Shown: one piece after another, positions 52,269 through 61,939 of the stretch
How positions within the stretch are numbered: position 1 is the stretch's first letter
Layout: each line of letters opens with the position of its first letter
NCBI GenBank assembly: GCA_001270045.2
Contig: DF970672.1
Coordinates: 1 to 64,000, forward strand
Source of the DNA: Bacteroidales bacterium 6E
GTDB taxonomy: Bacteria > Bacteroidota > Bacteroidia > Bacteroidales > Prolixibacteraceae
DNA length: 64,000 nt
Direction: 5' to 3'
The notes under the pieces: model-generated
The model's database searches: none
What the model saw: only the letters and a program-made list of their open reading frames with translations
Told to the model about the DNA's origin: nothing
Position numbers and translations under genes: made by a program

Positions 52269-54758
52269 ATGAATGAAAATGAGCAAAATTCCCAAATGGA
52301 ACTTGCCAGGCAATTTGTTGAGCAGACAAATCGCAACATCTTTTTGACAGGTAAGGCTGGAACCGGTAAGACAACATTTCTACATCAGTTGAAGAGTTAT
52401 CTTCCCAAACGCATGGCGATAGTTGCACCAACTGGGGTGGCGGCAATTAATGCTTCAGGTGTAACCATTCACTCTTTTTTCCAGATTTCATTCGGGCCGC
52501 AAATTCCTCAGTCATGGGAATTCGAAAATAGATCTCAACGAATTAGGGAAACTACGGATGGGATCAAAGTTCACAAGATGAACAAGAACCGGATAAACCT
52601 GATCAGGAGCCTTGATCTTCTGGTAATCGATGAAATTAGCATGGTTAGGGCAGACCTGCTGGACGCAATCGATGATGTCCTGCGGAAATATCGTGACAGG
52701 AAAAAGCCGTTTGGAGGACTCCAGTTGCTGATGATAGGTGATTTGCAACAACTTGCACCGGTAGTAAAGGATGAAGAATGGGAAATACTGGGAAGGTATT
52801 ATGATACTCCTTATTTTTTCAGCAGTCTGGCATTGCGACAATCAACTTTTGTTACAATTGAACTTCGGCATATATATCGACAGAGTAACGAGGCATTTAT
52901 TGGACTTCTTAACAAAATACGCAATCATCAGGCTGATTCGGTAACAATAAATGCGCTTAATTCAAGGTATATACGCGAATTTAAGCCGGCTGAAGAGGAA
53001 GGTTATATAACCCTTACCACCCATAATAGCCGTGCTAAGCATATCAATCAAATAAGACTGGATGAGCTTACATCCAAGACTCATACATTCTCTGCCTCTC
53101 ACGAAGGTGTTTTTCCTGAGGTCAGTTATCCAACTGATGATCAACTAATCCTCAAGAAGGGTGCCCAGGTGATGTTTGTCAAGAATGATGCTTCTGTTGA
53201 AAAGAGATATTACAACGGAAAGATTGGCAGTGTAACAGGATTTCGGGATGAGGGGATTCTGGTAATTTCTCCTGGGGAAACAGAACCGATACTTGTTGGT
53301 AAAGAGAAATGGGAAAATATGAGTTATATTCTGGATGAAGAGTCCAAGGAAATAAGGGAGGAAGTAATTGGGACTTTTGAGCAATATCCATTGAAACTAG
53401 CCTGGGCCATTACCATTCATAAGAGTCAGGGACTGACTTTCGATAAGGCCATAATTGATGCACGTTCTTCATTTGCGCATGGACAAGTATATGTTGCCCT
53501 CAGCCGATGCAGAACTTTGGAAGGCATTGTTCTTAGCACTCCATTGTCTGAGTCTAGCGTAAAAAGCGACCAAACGGTGAACGAATTCTCCAGGGGAGTG
53601 AATGAGAATCCGGCTGACCAGATGGAGTTGGATAAATCACGAATTGAATTTCAACGCTTATTGTTAGATGATCTTTTTAATTATCAATCCACTATATATG
53701 CTTTTCAGAAAGCGCTTTTTTATTGGCAGGAAAACCGTGATTCCTTGTTTGGAAATTTTGAAGATATCGCGAATTCATACCTTAACATCATTAGAAATGA
53801 AATATTACCGGTTTCTGAAAAGTTCTCGGTTCAAGTTCGTCAATTGACTAACAATCAGCCTGACCCGTTGTTGAATACCAATTTGTTGGATCGACTTAGA
53901 AAAGCTTCAGAGTGGTATTTGGATAAACTGGGATCTGCGAAGATTATGTCATTGGCTGATATAACTTTTGAATGTGACAATCGTGCTGTCAAGAAGAGTC
54001 TTGCGGAATTAATATTGAAAATTCAGGAAAATATGAGGGTAAAAATTGCTTGCCTGAAGTTTATTGCCACCGATTTCAATATCACCGGATTTCTTAATGT
54101 CAAGGCAAAGGCACTTTTAGAATCAGATATCAATTACAAAAGCCAGAATTACGGAACAAATAAGTCTTCATCAACTCAATCTCATCCTGGAATTTATAAT
54201 AAACTTAATGCCTGGAGGATCTCAACAGCTCTTAAACAAAATGTGAAACCTTATCAGATTTTGCCCCAAAAGTCTCTTCAGCAAATTTCAGAAAGCCTAC
54301 CTTCAAACTTGAATGCTCTTAGGGGGATTTCAGGCTTTGGTAAATCGCGGTTAAGACAATATGGTGAAACAATCGTAAATATGATTGTGGCATACATGAT
54401 TGAAAACGAAATTGAGATTCCTGTAAATGAACCTTATGAAGAACAAAAACCAGGGAAACTCAGTACCAGGCAAATTACCAGGAAGATGTTTGATGAGGGG
54501 ATGTCTATACAGAGAATTGCACGTGAAAGGGGATTTGTTGATTCAACCATTATCGGACACCTTTCTTATTTTGTCAGTTCTGGGGAAATCGGGATTGATA
54601 AAATTCTGGATCCTAATTCTTTAAAGGAAATTGGAGATTATTTTGTCAAACATCCTGAAAAATCATTTTCGGATGCATTTAAGGCAATGAAAGAAAAATA
54701 TTCTTATGCCATAATAAAATTGGTTCGGGAGTATATGCAAAAGATGAATGAACTATGA
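52269..54758 (+). CDS. PIF1-like helicase with HRDC-like and C-terminal helix-turn-helix regions
   Basis: An 829-residue superfamily 1B helicase. Walker A GKAGTGKTT is at residues 28-36 and Walker B LLVIDEIS follows, along with GDLQQLAPV and the C-terminal motor signature TIHKSQGLTFDKAIID and YVALSRCRTLEG. After the motor (about residue 430) comes a helical region, then an HRDC-like segment around SLQQISESLPSNLNALRGISGFG, and a final helix-turn-helix (ITRKMFDEGMSIQRIARERG) of the type found after RecQ-C domains. It probably unwinds 5'-3' at G-quadruplex or stalled-fork DNA (family inference). Confidence 0.9.
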   Translation: MNENEQNSQMELARQFVEQTNRNIFLTGKAGTGKTTFLHQLKSYLPKRMAIVAPTGVAAINASGVTIHSFFQISFGPQIPQSWEFENRSQRIRETTDGIKVHKMNKNRINLIRSLDLLVIDEISMVRADLLDAIDDVLRKYRDRKKPFGGLQLLMIGDLQQLAPVVKDEEWEILGRYYDTPYFFSSLALRQSTFVTIELRHIYRQSNEAFIGLLNKIRNHQADSVTINALNSRYIREFKPAEEEGYITLTTHNSRAKHINQIRLDELTSKTHTFSASHEGVFPEVSYPTDDQLILKKGAQVMFVKNDASVEKRYYNGKIGSVTGFRDEGILVISPGETEPILVGKEKWENMSYILDEESKEIREEVIGTFEQYPLKLAWAITIHKSQGLTFDKAIIDARSSFAHGQVYVALSRCRTLEGIVLSTPLSESSVKSDQTVNEFSRGVNENPADQMELDKSRIEFQRLLLDDLFNYQSTIYAFQKALFYWQENRDSLFGNFEDIANSYLNIIRNEILPVSEKFSVQVRQLTNNQPDPLLNTNLLDRLRKASEWYLDKLGSAKIMSLADITFECDNRAVKKSLAELILKIQENMRVKIACLKFIATDFNITGFLNVKAKALLESDINYKSQNYGTNKSSSTQSHPGIYNKLNAWRISTALKQNVKPYQILPQKSLQQISESLPSNLNALRGISGFGKSRLRQYGETIVNMIVAYMIENEIEIPVNEPYEEQKPGKLSTRQITRKMFDEGMSIQRIARERGFVDSTIIGHLSYFVSSGEIGIDKILDPNSLKEIGDYFVKHPEKSFSDAFKAMKEKYSYAIIKLVREYMQKMNEL

Positions 54759-54815
54759 GCGGAAAAGTTATGCAAATTCAACCTTCTGATTGTAAGTCTT
54801 TCTTTCCGAATTTTG

Positions 54816-55559
54816 TCAAATCCGAATTTTAAAAAGATAGAAAGAAATGGATAGGGAAATGTAGGTTAAGATGATCATGGCAGGAGCATAAAACTTAAAA
54901 AGAACAATAAGGATTATGGAAACCAGCAGCAGAATATACCTATGCCAATTGTCATAAATACTTAATCCGCTGAATTTTAATGAGAACATGGGGATTTCAG
55001 AGACCAGTAAAAGTGAAGTAATAATGGCAAGAAAAAGGAGATTATTGGGCGTGAACAAATACACAAGCAATTCCTCATTTCCAGAAAACCCGCTCATGAG
55101 GCCAAACCCTGCCCAAATAAATGCGTTAGATGGGGTAGGAAGGCCTAAAAAATTAACGGTCTGCCTTGTATCTGTATTGAATTTAGCAAGGCGATAAGCT
55201 GAAAAGGCAGGAATAAGAAGTGCTGTAAAAAGCCAGGCCCATTCTCCTTTTACGATTGCTTCATTTAAGGTGATTATATTGCCATAAACTGCCAGTTTCA
55301 TTAGCCCCAGGAGGATCATGGATGGTGCAATACCAAAAGAGATTACGTCAGCCAGCGAATCAAGTTCCTTGCCAATATCAGAATATGCTTTCAGTAAACG
55401 GGCTGAAAATCCGTCAAGAAAATCAAAAAGGCCAGCAACGAAAATGAAAATGGCTGCTGTTCCCAAATCACCTTCAAGGGCTAATATGGTAGCTGTTGTT
55501 CCAGCGGCCAGGTTAAGAAGGGTTATGAGGTTAGGTATGAATGTGATGATCCCTCTCAT
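54816..55559 (-). CDS. pssA: CDP-diacylglycerol-serine O-phosphatidyltransferase
   Basis: A 247-residue integral membrane CDP-alcohol phosphatidyltransferase. The signature D-x2-D-G-x2-A-R-x8-G-x3-D-x3-D is complete (Asp46, Asp49, Gly50, Ala53, Arg54, Gly63, Asp67, Asp71). About six hydrophobic segments follow. It makes phosphatidylserine, which the adjacent psd converts to phosphatidylethanolamine. It is 30 bp downstream of psd in the same orientation, and cdsA, which supplies its substrate, is just upstream. Confidence 0.94.
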   Translation of the reverse strand: MRGIITFIPNLITLLNLAAGTTATILALEGDLGTAAIFIFVAGLFDFLDGFSARLLKAYSDIGKELDSLADVISFGIAPSMILLGLMKLAVYGNIITLNEAIVKGEWAWLFTALLIPAFSAYRLAKFNTDTRQTVNFLGLPTPSNAFIWAGFGLMSGFSGNEELLVYLFTPNNLLFLAIITSLLLVSEIPMFSLKFSGLSIYDNWHRYILLLVSIILIVLFKFYAPAMIILTYISLSISFYLFKIRI

Positions 55560-55589
55560 ATTCTTTATCTGTTTTTTCAGAAATAAGTG

Positions 55590-56246
55590 TTAGTCTGTCA
55601 ATCGCCCCATAACCGTAACCCCACCTTTCACTATCTGATGGAGGCGGAGGGGTATTTCGGTTCCTTTTGGGAAGAATAAATCAACCCTTGAACCAAATTT
55701 TATAAATCCGAGTTGGTCTTTAACTGACACCTTATCTCCAGGTTTACTGTAAGTGACAATTCTCCGTGCTAAAAGACCGGCAATCTGGCGGATGAGAATT
55801 TCTTTGCCGTCGTTAGTCCGGATAACGATTGTTGACCTTTCATTCAGGACTGATGACTTAGGGAGGTTGGCTGCCATGAATTTTCCGGCATGGTATTTAT
55901 AATAGGCAATTTCACCATCAATAGGAACATGGTTAATGTGTACATTGAAGACAGACATGAATACCGAAACCTGGATTCTTTCGTCCTTAAAATATTCATC
56001 CTCATAAACTGGCTCAATTACGACCACTTCGCCGTCAGCAACCGAAAGCACCTCTCCCCGATTACCCATTTTGGAAGTTTGAGGATCCCTGAAAAACCAA
56101 ATAGTCAATGCTCCGAGGACAAGCGAAGGGATTAGGAACACAACCAACAAAAGTTGAATCCCTGAGAGGTAAACAAGGACATTAATAAGAATCAGAATCC
56201 CCAAAACAAGTGGAATCTGCCTGTATCCTTCCTTATGAATTTTCAT
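55590..56246 (-). CDS. psd: Phosphatidylserine decarboxylase
   Basis: A 218-residue short-form Psd. An N-terminal hydrophobic stretch (IPLVLGILILINVLVYL) anchors it. HINHVPIDGEI and the self-cleavage site in FIKFGSRVDLFFP (Gly-Ser, giving the pyruvoyl group) are diagnostic. It decarboxylates phosphatidylserine to phosphatidylethanolamine. It lies between cdsA and pssA, so CDP-DAG, PS and PE synthesis are encoded consecutively. Confidence 0.95.
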   Translation of the reverse strand: MKIHKEGYRQIPLVLGILILINVLVYLSGIQLLLVVFLIPSLVLGALTIWFFRDPQTSKMGNRGEVLSVADGEVVVIEPVYEDEYFKDERIQVSVFMSVFNVHINHVPIDGEIAYYKYHAGKFMAANLPKSSVLNERSTIVIRTNDGKEILIRQIAGLLARRIVTYSKPGDKVSVKDQLGFIKFGSRVDLFFPKGTEIPLRLHQIVKGGVTVMGRLTD

Positions 56247-56305
56247 CGAATCTGTTTTTAAGTTTGTACCATGATGCTTTTATGGACGTGCCACAAAGAT
56301 ACATT

Positions 56306-57130
56306 TTATAATCCGGCGAAAAATAGCCATCCAACGATGAATGGTGTGGCATAAAGAAAACTATCCAAACGATCAAGGATTCCTCCATGGCCTGGCAGGA
56401 ATTTTCCTGAGTCTTTCATGTTGAAACTGCGCTTCAACATCGATTCTATCAGGTCACCGAAAGTTCCAAAAATGACGATAATAAGGCTGATCGCTATCCA
56501 ATTCATCATACTGATGCCATCACATAGCAGTCCATGAATAATGCCAGCAGCTATGGCAACCATGCCACCTCCAATAACTCCTTCCCAGGATTTTTTCGGT
56601 GAAAGACGGGTGAATAGGCGATGTTTGCCAAAAAGTGTACCCAAAAGGTAAGCTCCTGAATCATAAGCCCAAATTATAATGGTCACTCCTAACAAGATCC
56701 AGGGATAAAAGATATGGTTTTGTGGGATGTCTCTAAAAATTAAAAAATTGAGAAGTCCCATGGGTAAACCTATATAAAAAAATCCCATCAGGGTAAAGGC
56801 AATGTTGGACAAAGGATTAGGTTGATTTCTGTAAAGTTCGATTACGAAAGTTGAGAATAAAAGTAGAACCGAAATCAATGAAACGTACAACGGCCATAGA
56901 CCATAGCCATATCCGAATAAGGTTATAAAAAATGTAATCCCAGTGGCTATGCCATTGAAGTATTGTGGTTTGCCTCCTGCAAGTTCAACCATACGATAGT
57001 ATTCGACGAGTGACAAAACCAGGAGTGCGAGATACACAACGGCAAATATCAGCGGGTGTATGATAATCCCTGCTATCAGAACAATGGCATATACCAGTCC
57101 GGTTAATGCTCTTTCCCAGAATGATTTCAA
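56306..57130 (-). CDS. cdsA: Phosphatidate cytidylyltransferase
   Basis: A 274-residue membrane enzyme making CDP-diacylglycerol from phosphatidic acid and CTP. The C-terminal signature is complete: SMLKRSFNMKDSG and LPGHGGILDRLDS. About seven to eight membrane helices precede it. Its start overlaps the stop of the DUF2007 gene by 4 bp, and it is the first of the three phospholipid genes. Confidence 0.95.
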   Translation of the reverse strand: MKSFWERALTGLVYAIVLIAGIIIHPLIFAVVYLALLVLSLVEYYRMVELAGGKPQYFNGIATGITFFITLFGYGYGLWPLYVSLISVLLLFSTFVIELYRNQPNPLSNIAFTLMGFFYIGLPMGLLNFLIFRDIPQNHIFYPWILLGVTIIIWAYDSGAYLLGTLFGKHRLFTRLSPKKSWEGVIGGGMVAIAAGIIHGLLCDGISMMNWIAISLIIVIFGTFGDLIESMLKRSFNMKDSGKFLPGHGGILDRLDSFLYATPFIVGWLFFAGL

Positions 57131-57333
57131 GATTTAAGGTTTTTAATGATTTCAAGTGCTTGGTTAACAAATTTCTCTGGAACAAAGACAGTGTATTCGC
57201 CCAGGATCTTGTAGGCTGAATCTGGTTGTTGGTAAAGAACGGCCCGTATTCCTTCATTTTCAAGCATATCAACGGCCATTTGGGCTTGATATTCAAGAGT
57301 TGTTGATAAAACTTCGCTCCAGCCTTTTTCCAT
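57127..57333 (-). CDS. DUF2007 domain protein
   Basis: A 68-residue soluble protein matching DUF2007: an N-terminal helix (LEYQAQMAVDMLENEGI) and a small beta sheet with YTVFVPEKF. These short domains resemble the regulatory/signal-transducing PII-like or ACT-like folds, but have no assigned function. It overlaps cdsA by 4 bp, so it is translated together with phospholipid synthesis, and follows the LUD gene by 18 bp. Confidence 0.85.
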   Translation of the reverse strand: MEKGWSEVLSTTLEYQAQMAVDMLENEGIRAVLYQQPDSAYKILGEYTVFVPEKFVNQALEIIKNLKS

Positions 57334-57351
57334 AGGTCCTTGTTTTGTCAG

Positions 57352-58008
57352 TTAAAACTCACTTTCGGATACAAAAACCTTGAGAGTTTTTGGTCCGTGT
57401 GCCCCTAAGATAAGAGTTTTTTCGATATCGGCTGTGCGGCTTGGTCCTGTAATTGCGGTAATGGTCGAGGGATATTCCTTACCATATTTTTCTGATATTT
57501 CTGAAATTGCCTCCTCTAGTGTCCTTTTTAATTGAGAAATGCTTGCCACGACGATATGTGTTGGAGCATAAGGATAGACCTGGCGGGTCTGGCTAAGTGC
57601 TGAACTGACAAGGATTGTCCCTGTATCTGCAACGAGACTCTCACAATTGGTAATTGCGGCTTCTAAACTGTTTGAAAAGGAGTTGGAAATATCAACTTGT
57701 GGTTCATTTTGATTTAGCAGATTATTTAAATAAGCATATGGGCAATATACTTCATTCCAATTCTGTTCCAGTATGATATTTTTTAATACTCCAATTATTT
57801 TATTGATATCGGGAAAGACTTCGCAGAAACCACCCACCTTTTGGAGGTTGGACCTGAACAGATCGATGGGTGATTCTGCCGAAGAAACCACAAACGAACC
57901 GGCAGGTGGTTCGGGTAACTGAACATACCTGCCGGTTAATGAGTTTCTTAATCTGCCAAGAATATCTTTTTTGGCTTGCGTCGAATCAGGATAATGGTGC
58001 TTGGACAT
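57352..58008 (-). CDS. LUD-domain protein (LutC/YkgG-like)
   Basis: A 218-residue LUD-domain protein from ATG 58008, which starts [17 protein letters not shown]; an upstream in-frame ATG would put the N terminus entirely inside ftsH and is rejected. Markers are VADTGTILVSSA, APTHIVVAS and the C-terminal ITGPSRTADIEKTLILGAHGP. LUD proteins include lactate-utilisation LutC, but LutA and LutB are absent and this lone LUD gene downstream of ftsH is a common Bacteroidales arrangement with no known function. It overlaps ftsH by 23 bp. Confidence 0.88.
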   Translation of the reverse strand: MSKHHYPDSTQAKKDILGRLRNSLTGRYVQLPEPPAGSFVVSSAESPIDLFRSNLQKVGGFCEVFPDINKIIGVLKNIILEQNWNEVYCPYAYLNNLLNQNEPQVDISNSFSNSLEAAITNCESLVADTGTILVSSALSQTRQVYPYAPTHIVVASISQLKRTLEEAISEISEKYGKEYPSTITAITGPSRTADIEKTLILGAHGPKTLKVFVSESEF

Positions 58009-60016
58009 TTTCTGAATCGGTTGTATTGCTAATCTCCTCGATGTTAGAATCTTCTTCGTGTTTGCCCCATTTTCGTTTACCAAAAATGTGTTCCAGGTCT
58101 TCAGAGAAAATAACTTCCCTGTCGAGTAATACCTGAGCCAGTTTTTGGTGCCCCTCAGCATGTTCCCTGAGAATCTCCAAGGCCCTTTTGTATTGTCCGT
58201 CGATTATGTTTTTGGCTTCCTGGTCGATAAGTTCGGCAGTTTTTTCACTATATGGCTTTGTAAACGAGTAATCGCTTTGACCAGAGCTATCATAAAAGCT
58301 CACAGTTCCAACCTTTTCACTCATTCCAAATATGCTGACCATGGCATAGGCTTGTTTGGTCACTCTTTCAAGATCGTTTTGTGCACCTGATGAAATCTTG
58401 CCGAATACGATTTCCTCTGCTGCACGGCCTCCCAAGGTAGAGCACATTTCATCGAGAAGTTGTTCCCTGGTGGTGATTGATCTTTCTTCAGGAAGGTACC
58501 AAGCAGCACCCAGGGCTTTTCCACGAGGTACGATGGTTACTTTTACGAGAGGATGAGCATGTTCGAGCAACCAGCTGATCGTTGCGTGACCAGCCTCATG
58601 ATAGGCGATCGTTTTTTTCTCGTCCTGTGAAATAATTTTGTTTTTCTTCTCAAGGCCTCCAATTATCCTGTCAACTGCATCAAGGAAATCTTGCTTGTGG
58701 ACAGCATCGTGGCTTTTTCTGGCTGCAATTAAGGCTGCTTCATTACACACATTTGCGATGTCGGCGCCTGAGAATCCCGGAGTCTGTTTAGACAGGAAGT
58801 CTAGATTAACATCTTCATGTAATTTCAGGGGCCTTAGGTGAACCTGGAATATCTCTTTTCGTTCATTTAAGTCGGGTAGTTCAACATGGATTTGCCGGTC
58901 AAAGCGGCCTGCCCGCATAAGAGCTCGGTCCAGAATATCAGCACGGTTCGTCGCCGCAAGGACTATCACGCCACTATTTGTATCAAAACCATCCATTTCT
59001 GTCAGCAGCTGATTTAGCGTGTTTTCCCGTTCGTCGTTTGAACCAAAGTTGGGATTTCTACCCCTAGCTCTTCCAATGGCATCAATTTCATCAATAAAGA
59101 CGATGCAAGGAGCTTTTTCTTTTGCTTGTTTGAACAAATCCCTGACCCTGGATGCTCCCACACCAACAAACATTTCAACAAAGTCAGAACCGGACATAGA
59201 GAAAAACGGCACATTGGCTTCTCCTGCCACTGCTTTTGCCAACAGGGTTTTCCCCGTTCCGGGAGGGCCTACGAGCAAAGCACCTTTAGGAATTTTGCCA
59301 CCCAAACGGGTGAACTTTTCCGGATTGCGAAGAAATTCGACGATCTCCTCCACTTCCTGTTTTGCTTCAGATAAACCGGCAACCTCCCTAAAAGTAGTGT
59401 TAACACGAGAGTCTTTATCAAATACTTTCGCTTGCGATTTGCCAACACTGAAGATTCCACCGGGACCACCACCAGCGCCACGACTCATTCTTTTAAATAT
59501 CCACCACCAAAGTAGAATGATAAGGATGAAAGGACCAATTGTCCAAAGTAATTCTCCCATCCAATTGGTTTCATTACGGTACTCAGGCTCAATTTTCTGA
59601 TCTTCAGAGACCCCCTCCTGCGCTTCGGCCAGATTACGCTCAAAGGTTTCGATTGAGCCAATGACGAAATAAAAATGTGGTCCTGTTTCTGATGGTTTGG
59701 TAAAGGTAGTCTCTAATTCCTTGTCGTATTTATTGAGGCTATTTTGTTTCAAATAGATATTGGCTCTTTCCTTATTGATTACGACAAGTCGTTCAACATC
59801 CTGACTTGCAAGCATGGTGGTGCGAACCTTGTTCCAGGTTGTTTCTACCGGCCCTTTGCTTCCGGTTAAATAGAAGTTTATAATGATAAATATAATGGCT
59901 ATGATGCCATAAAACCAGTAAGGGTTGAATTTGGGTTGCTTTAACCCTGGCGTCCCGGATGACTGGTTTTTGTCGGACGGTTTCCTGTTTCCTATGTTGT
60001 TTTTGTTATCGCTCAT
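57986..60016 (-). CDS. ftsH: ATP-dependent zinc metalloprotease FtsH
   Basis: A 676-residue membrane AAA+ protease. TM1 is about 34-52 and TM2 about 157-174. Walker A GPPGTGKT is at 250-257, Walker B around Asp309-Glu310, the second region of homology at [12 protein letters not shown], and the zinc motif HEAGH at 473-477. The hydrophilic C terminus ends in a short acidic tail. It degrades membrane proteins and short-lived regulators. It is downstream of rsfS by 9 bp, and the LUD gene overlaps its stop. Confidence 0.97.
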   Translation of the reverse strand: MSDNKNNIGNRKPSDKNQSSGTPGLKQPKFNPYWFYGIIAIIFIIINFYLTGSKGPVETTWNKVRTTMLASQDVERLVVINKERANIYLKQNSLNKYDKELETTFTKPSETGPHFYFVIGSIETFERNLAEAQEGVSEDQKIEPEYRNETNWMGELLWTIGPFILIILLWWWIFKRMSRGAGGGPGGIFSVGKSQAKVFDKDSRVNTTFREVAGLSEAKQEVEEIVEFLRNPEKFTRLGGKIPKGALLVGPPGTGKTLLAKAVAGEANVPFFSMSGSDFVEMFVGVGASRVRDLFKQAKEKAPCIVFIDEIDAIGRARGRNPNFGSNDERENTLNQLLTEMDGFDTNSGVIVLAATNRADILDRALMRAGRFDRQIHVELPDLNERKEIFQVHLRPLKLHEDVNLDFLSKQTPGFSGADIANVCNEAALIAARKSHDAVHKQDFLDAVDRIIGGLEKKNKIISQDEKKTIAYHEAGHATISWLLEHAHPLVKVTIVPRGKALGAAWYLPEERSITTREQLLDEMCSTLGGRAAEEIVFGKISSGAQNDLERVTKQAYAMVSIFGMSEKVGTVSFYDSSGQSDYSFTKPYSEKTAELIDQEAKNIIDGQYKRALEILREHAEGHQKLAQVLLDREVIFSEDLEHIFGKRKWGKHEEDSNIEEISNTTDSENVQAPLS

Positions 60017-60025
60017 ATCAAAGTA

Positions 60026-60397
60026 CTAATTATCTTCTTCAATTTGGGTAATCTTTGCATCAGACCATAAACCCTCAAGGTTGTAAAATGTTCTGGCTTC
60101 CTCTTTAAAAACATGAACCATTATGTCTCCAAAATCAAGCAAAATCCATATTGCATTCCTATATCCGTCTTTATGCCATGTTTTTTCTCCGGTAAGTTCT
60201 TGTACGGTATCTTCCACAGAATGTGCAAGCGCCTCGACCTGGGTGTTTGAAGTTCCATGACAAACAAGGAAATAACTACATTCAGAGTGATGGATTGTTG
60301 TTAAGTCAATCAATAACAGTTCTTTACCTTTTATTCTTCTGATACCTTCAATGGCTGCTTCTAGAATTTTTGGTGTTTCTGTTGATTTTTTTCTCAT
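60026..60397 (-). CDS. rsfS: Ribosome silencing factor RsfS
   Basis: A 123-residue RsfS/RsfA (DUF143) protein. It binds ribosomal protein uL14 and blocks subunit joining under nutrient limitation. Markers are DYFLVCHG-like strand (here CSYFLVCHGTSNTQVEAL), WHKDGYRNAIWILLDFGDIMVHVF and the acidic tail. It lies 9 bp upstream of ftsH and is divergent from birA, with a 151-bp shared region. Confidence 0.93.
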   Translation of the reverse strand: MRKKSTETPKILEAAIEGIRRIKGKELLLIDLTTIHHSECSYFLVCHGTSNTQVEALAHSVEDTVQELTGEKTWHKDGYRNAIWILLDFGDIMVHVFKEEARTFYNLEGLWSDAKITQIEEDN

Positions 60398-60469
60398 ATA
60401 TTAATTTTCAACTGACAAAGATAAAAAAATGAATCATAGGCAGTTTCCGGATTCAAGCCGTAATTTCCT

Positions 60470-60477
60470 TAATTTTG
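60470..60477 (+). promoter_or_regulatory. -7 box TAATTTTG upstream of birA
   Basis: Exact TAnnTTTG match followed by C, 71 bp before the birA ATG; the -33 element is weak. Confidence 0.4.
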
Positions 60478-60548
60478 CTGGGTGCAATAAAATCTGGATA
60501 AAATTTCTGTTTTGTCAGAAAGGTACTTTCTAGAATAACTCAATTTCC

Positions 60549-61277
60549 ATGAAAATCATTTTTCTCGATCAGATTCACTCGACCAATAACTATGCCACTG
60601 AACAGTTGCGATCAGAAGATATTGCGGAAGGTACCATATTCTTGACATTTCGTCAGACAAAAGGCCGGGGGCAAGGTCTAAATGTCTGGGAGAGTGAGGA
60701 ATATAAAAATTTGACATTCAGTCTGGTTCTAAAACCTGGGTTTTTACCGGCCTCCTCACAATTTCTGATCTCTCAGGTTGTGGCAACAGGAATTGTCGAA
60801 GTCCTAGACCAAATAATTGAAGGTGTCATGATTAAATGGCCTAACGACATTTTGGTCGGAACCCGGAAATTGGGAGGAATACTTATCGAAAATTCAATTA
60901 TCGGATACAATCTGGAGTGGACAGTTGTCGGTGTTGGACTTAATGTTAATCAGGAACATTTTAATAAATTTCAACCTGAGGCAATATCTCTAAAACTAAT
61001 CACGGGAAAGGATGTTGATTCTGAGGCGCTTATGAATAGCATTTTTGATGGCATAATGTCTCGTTACGAAATGTTGAAACAAGGAATGATTGATGATATA
61101 ATTGAATCTTATTACACTAGGCTTTTCAGGATGGGAGAGTGGTGGAAATACCGAAAAGATGGAACTGAGTTTGAAGCAAAAATTATTGGTACCGATGAAT
61201 TTGGCAGGTTAAGGCTTGAGGAACGTAACGGGAGGGTGACTCCGTGGCCTTTTAAAGGAATCGAAATGGTTTGGTGA
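60549..61277 (+). CDS. birA: Biotin-[acetyl-CoA-carboxylase] ligase
   Basis: A 242-residue class I biotin protein ligase with no N-terminal DNA-binding domain, so it should not act as a repressor. Catalytic loop TKGRGQGLNVW (GRGxG at 39-43) and KWPNDILVG (from 96) are present, followed by the small C-terminal SH3-like domain. It attaches biotin to acyl-CoA carboxylase-type carrier domains. Divergent from rsfS. Confidence 0.94.
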   Translation: MKIIFLDQIHSTNNYATEQLRSEDIAEGTIFLTFRQTKGRGQGLNVWESEEYKNLTFSLVLKPGFLPASSQFLISQVVATGIVEVLDQIIEGVMIKWPNDILVGTRKLGGILIENSIIGYNLEWTVVGVGLNVNQEHFNKFQPEAISLKLITGKDVDSEALMNSIFDGIMSRYEMLKQGMIDDIIESYYTRLFRMGEWWKYRKDGTEFEAKIIGTDEFGRLRLEERNGRVTPWPFKGIEMVW

Positions 61278-61315
61278 TAAAAAACCAGCCTTTTACATTC
61301 AGGGGAACGGAATTT

Positions 61316-61765
61316 TTATTTGTATGGTAATCTTACAAGTGTCTCAGCCAATTGATTTATTCCCTGCTCAAGTTTATTCCCAACCATCATTTTTACCATC
61401 ATCCCCATTTCTGTCTGGAGAGTCAGTCTCATTTTTGTAAGGTATGCCTCAACTGGAAGTAGTTGAATCCAAAATGTGAGATCAATGGGCAATCCTCCTC
61501 CACTTTCAACCTTGATCGTTTTATAGGGCTCGCGCTCCACAATACGAATTTCAGCATTTCCAAAACTTCCGACCGTAAATCGGCATGAGTCCGAATCTGA
61601 TTCAAAGTTTTCAATCTTAATCTGTGGTACTTTTTCGGAAAGTGTTGCCAAAATGTCATCAGTTAGATATTTAGACAAATTCTCGAAATTGGAGAGATAA
61701 TTATAAATAATCTCTATGTTGTGATTAACATGTTGTATCTCACTTACATATTTTGTAACACCCAT
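61316..61765 (-). CDS. SRPBCC (START-like) family protein
   Basis: A 149-residue helix-grip protein from ATG 61765, preceded by GGAAGGGAAGG, a good ribosome-binding site; an ATG 30 bp upstream is an alternative. It has the VSEIQHVNHNIEIIYNYLSNFEN start, antiparallel strands and a long C-terminal helix (EQGINQLAETLVRL) of the SRPBCC/polyketide-cyclase-like fold, which binds hydrophobic ligands. The ligand is unknown. Located between birA and pyrE. Confidence 0.82.
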   Translation of the reverse strand: MGVTKYVSEIQHVNHNIEIIYNYLSNFENLSKYLTDDILATLSEKVPQIKIENFESDSDSCRFTVGSFGNAEIRIVEREPYKTIKVESGGGLPIDLTFWIQLLPVEAYLTKMRLTLQTEMGMMVKMMVGNKLEQGINQLAETLVRLPYK

Positions 61766-61939
61766 AATCCTTCCCTTCCTTGAAAATAAAATCATAAAAA
61801 TAATGGCATCTCCTCTCGAAAATTGTGATTTCTGAAAGAGAAGATGGTATGAAATTTAAATTTTATTGAAAAAAAATGTTTGTGGTAAGCATTAAATCCG
61901 AATTTCAATACAATTCCTTACTTCATGCACTCCAAATGA

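Noticed and set aside
58009-58161. Extended N terminus for the LUD protein
   Set aside because: The added 51 residues are out-of-frame ftsH sequence; ATG 58008 gives the normal LUD length.
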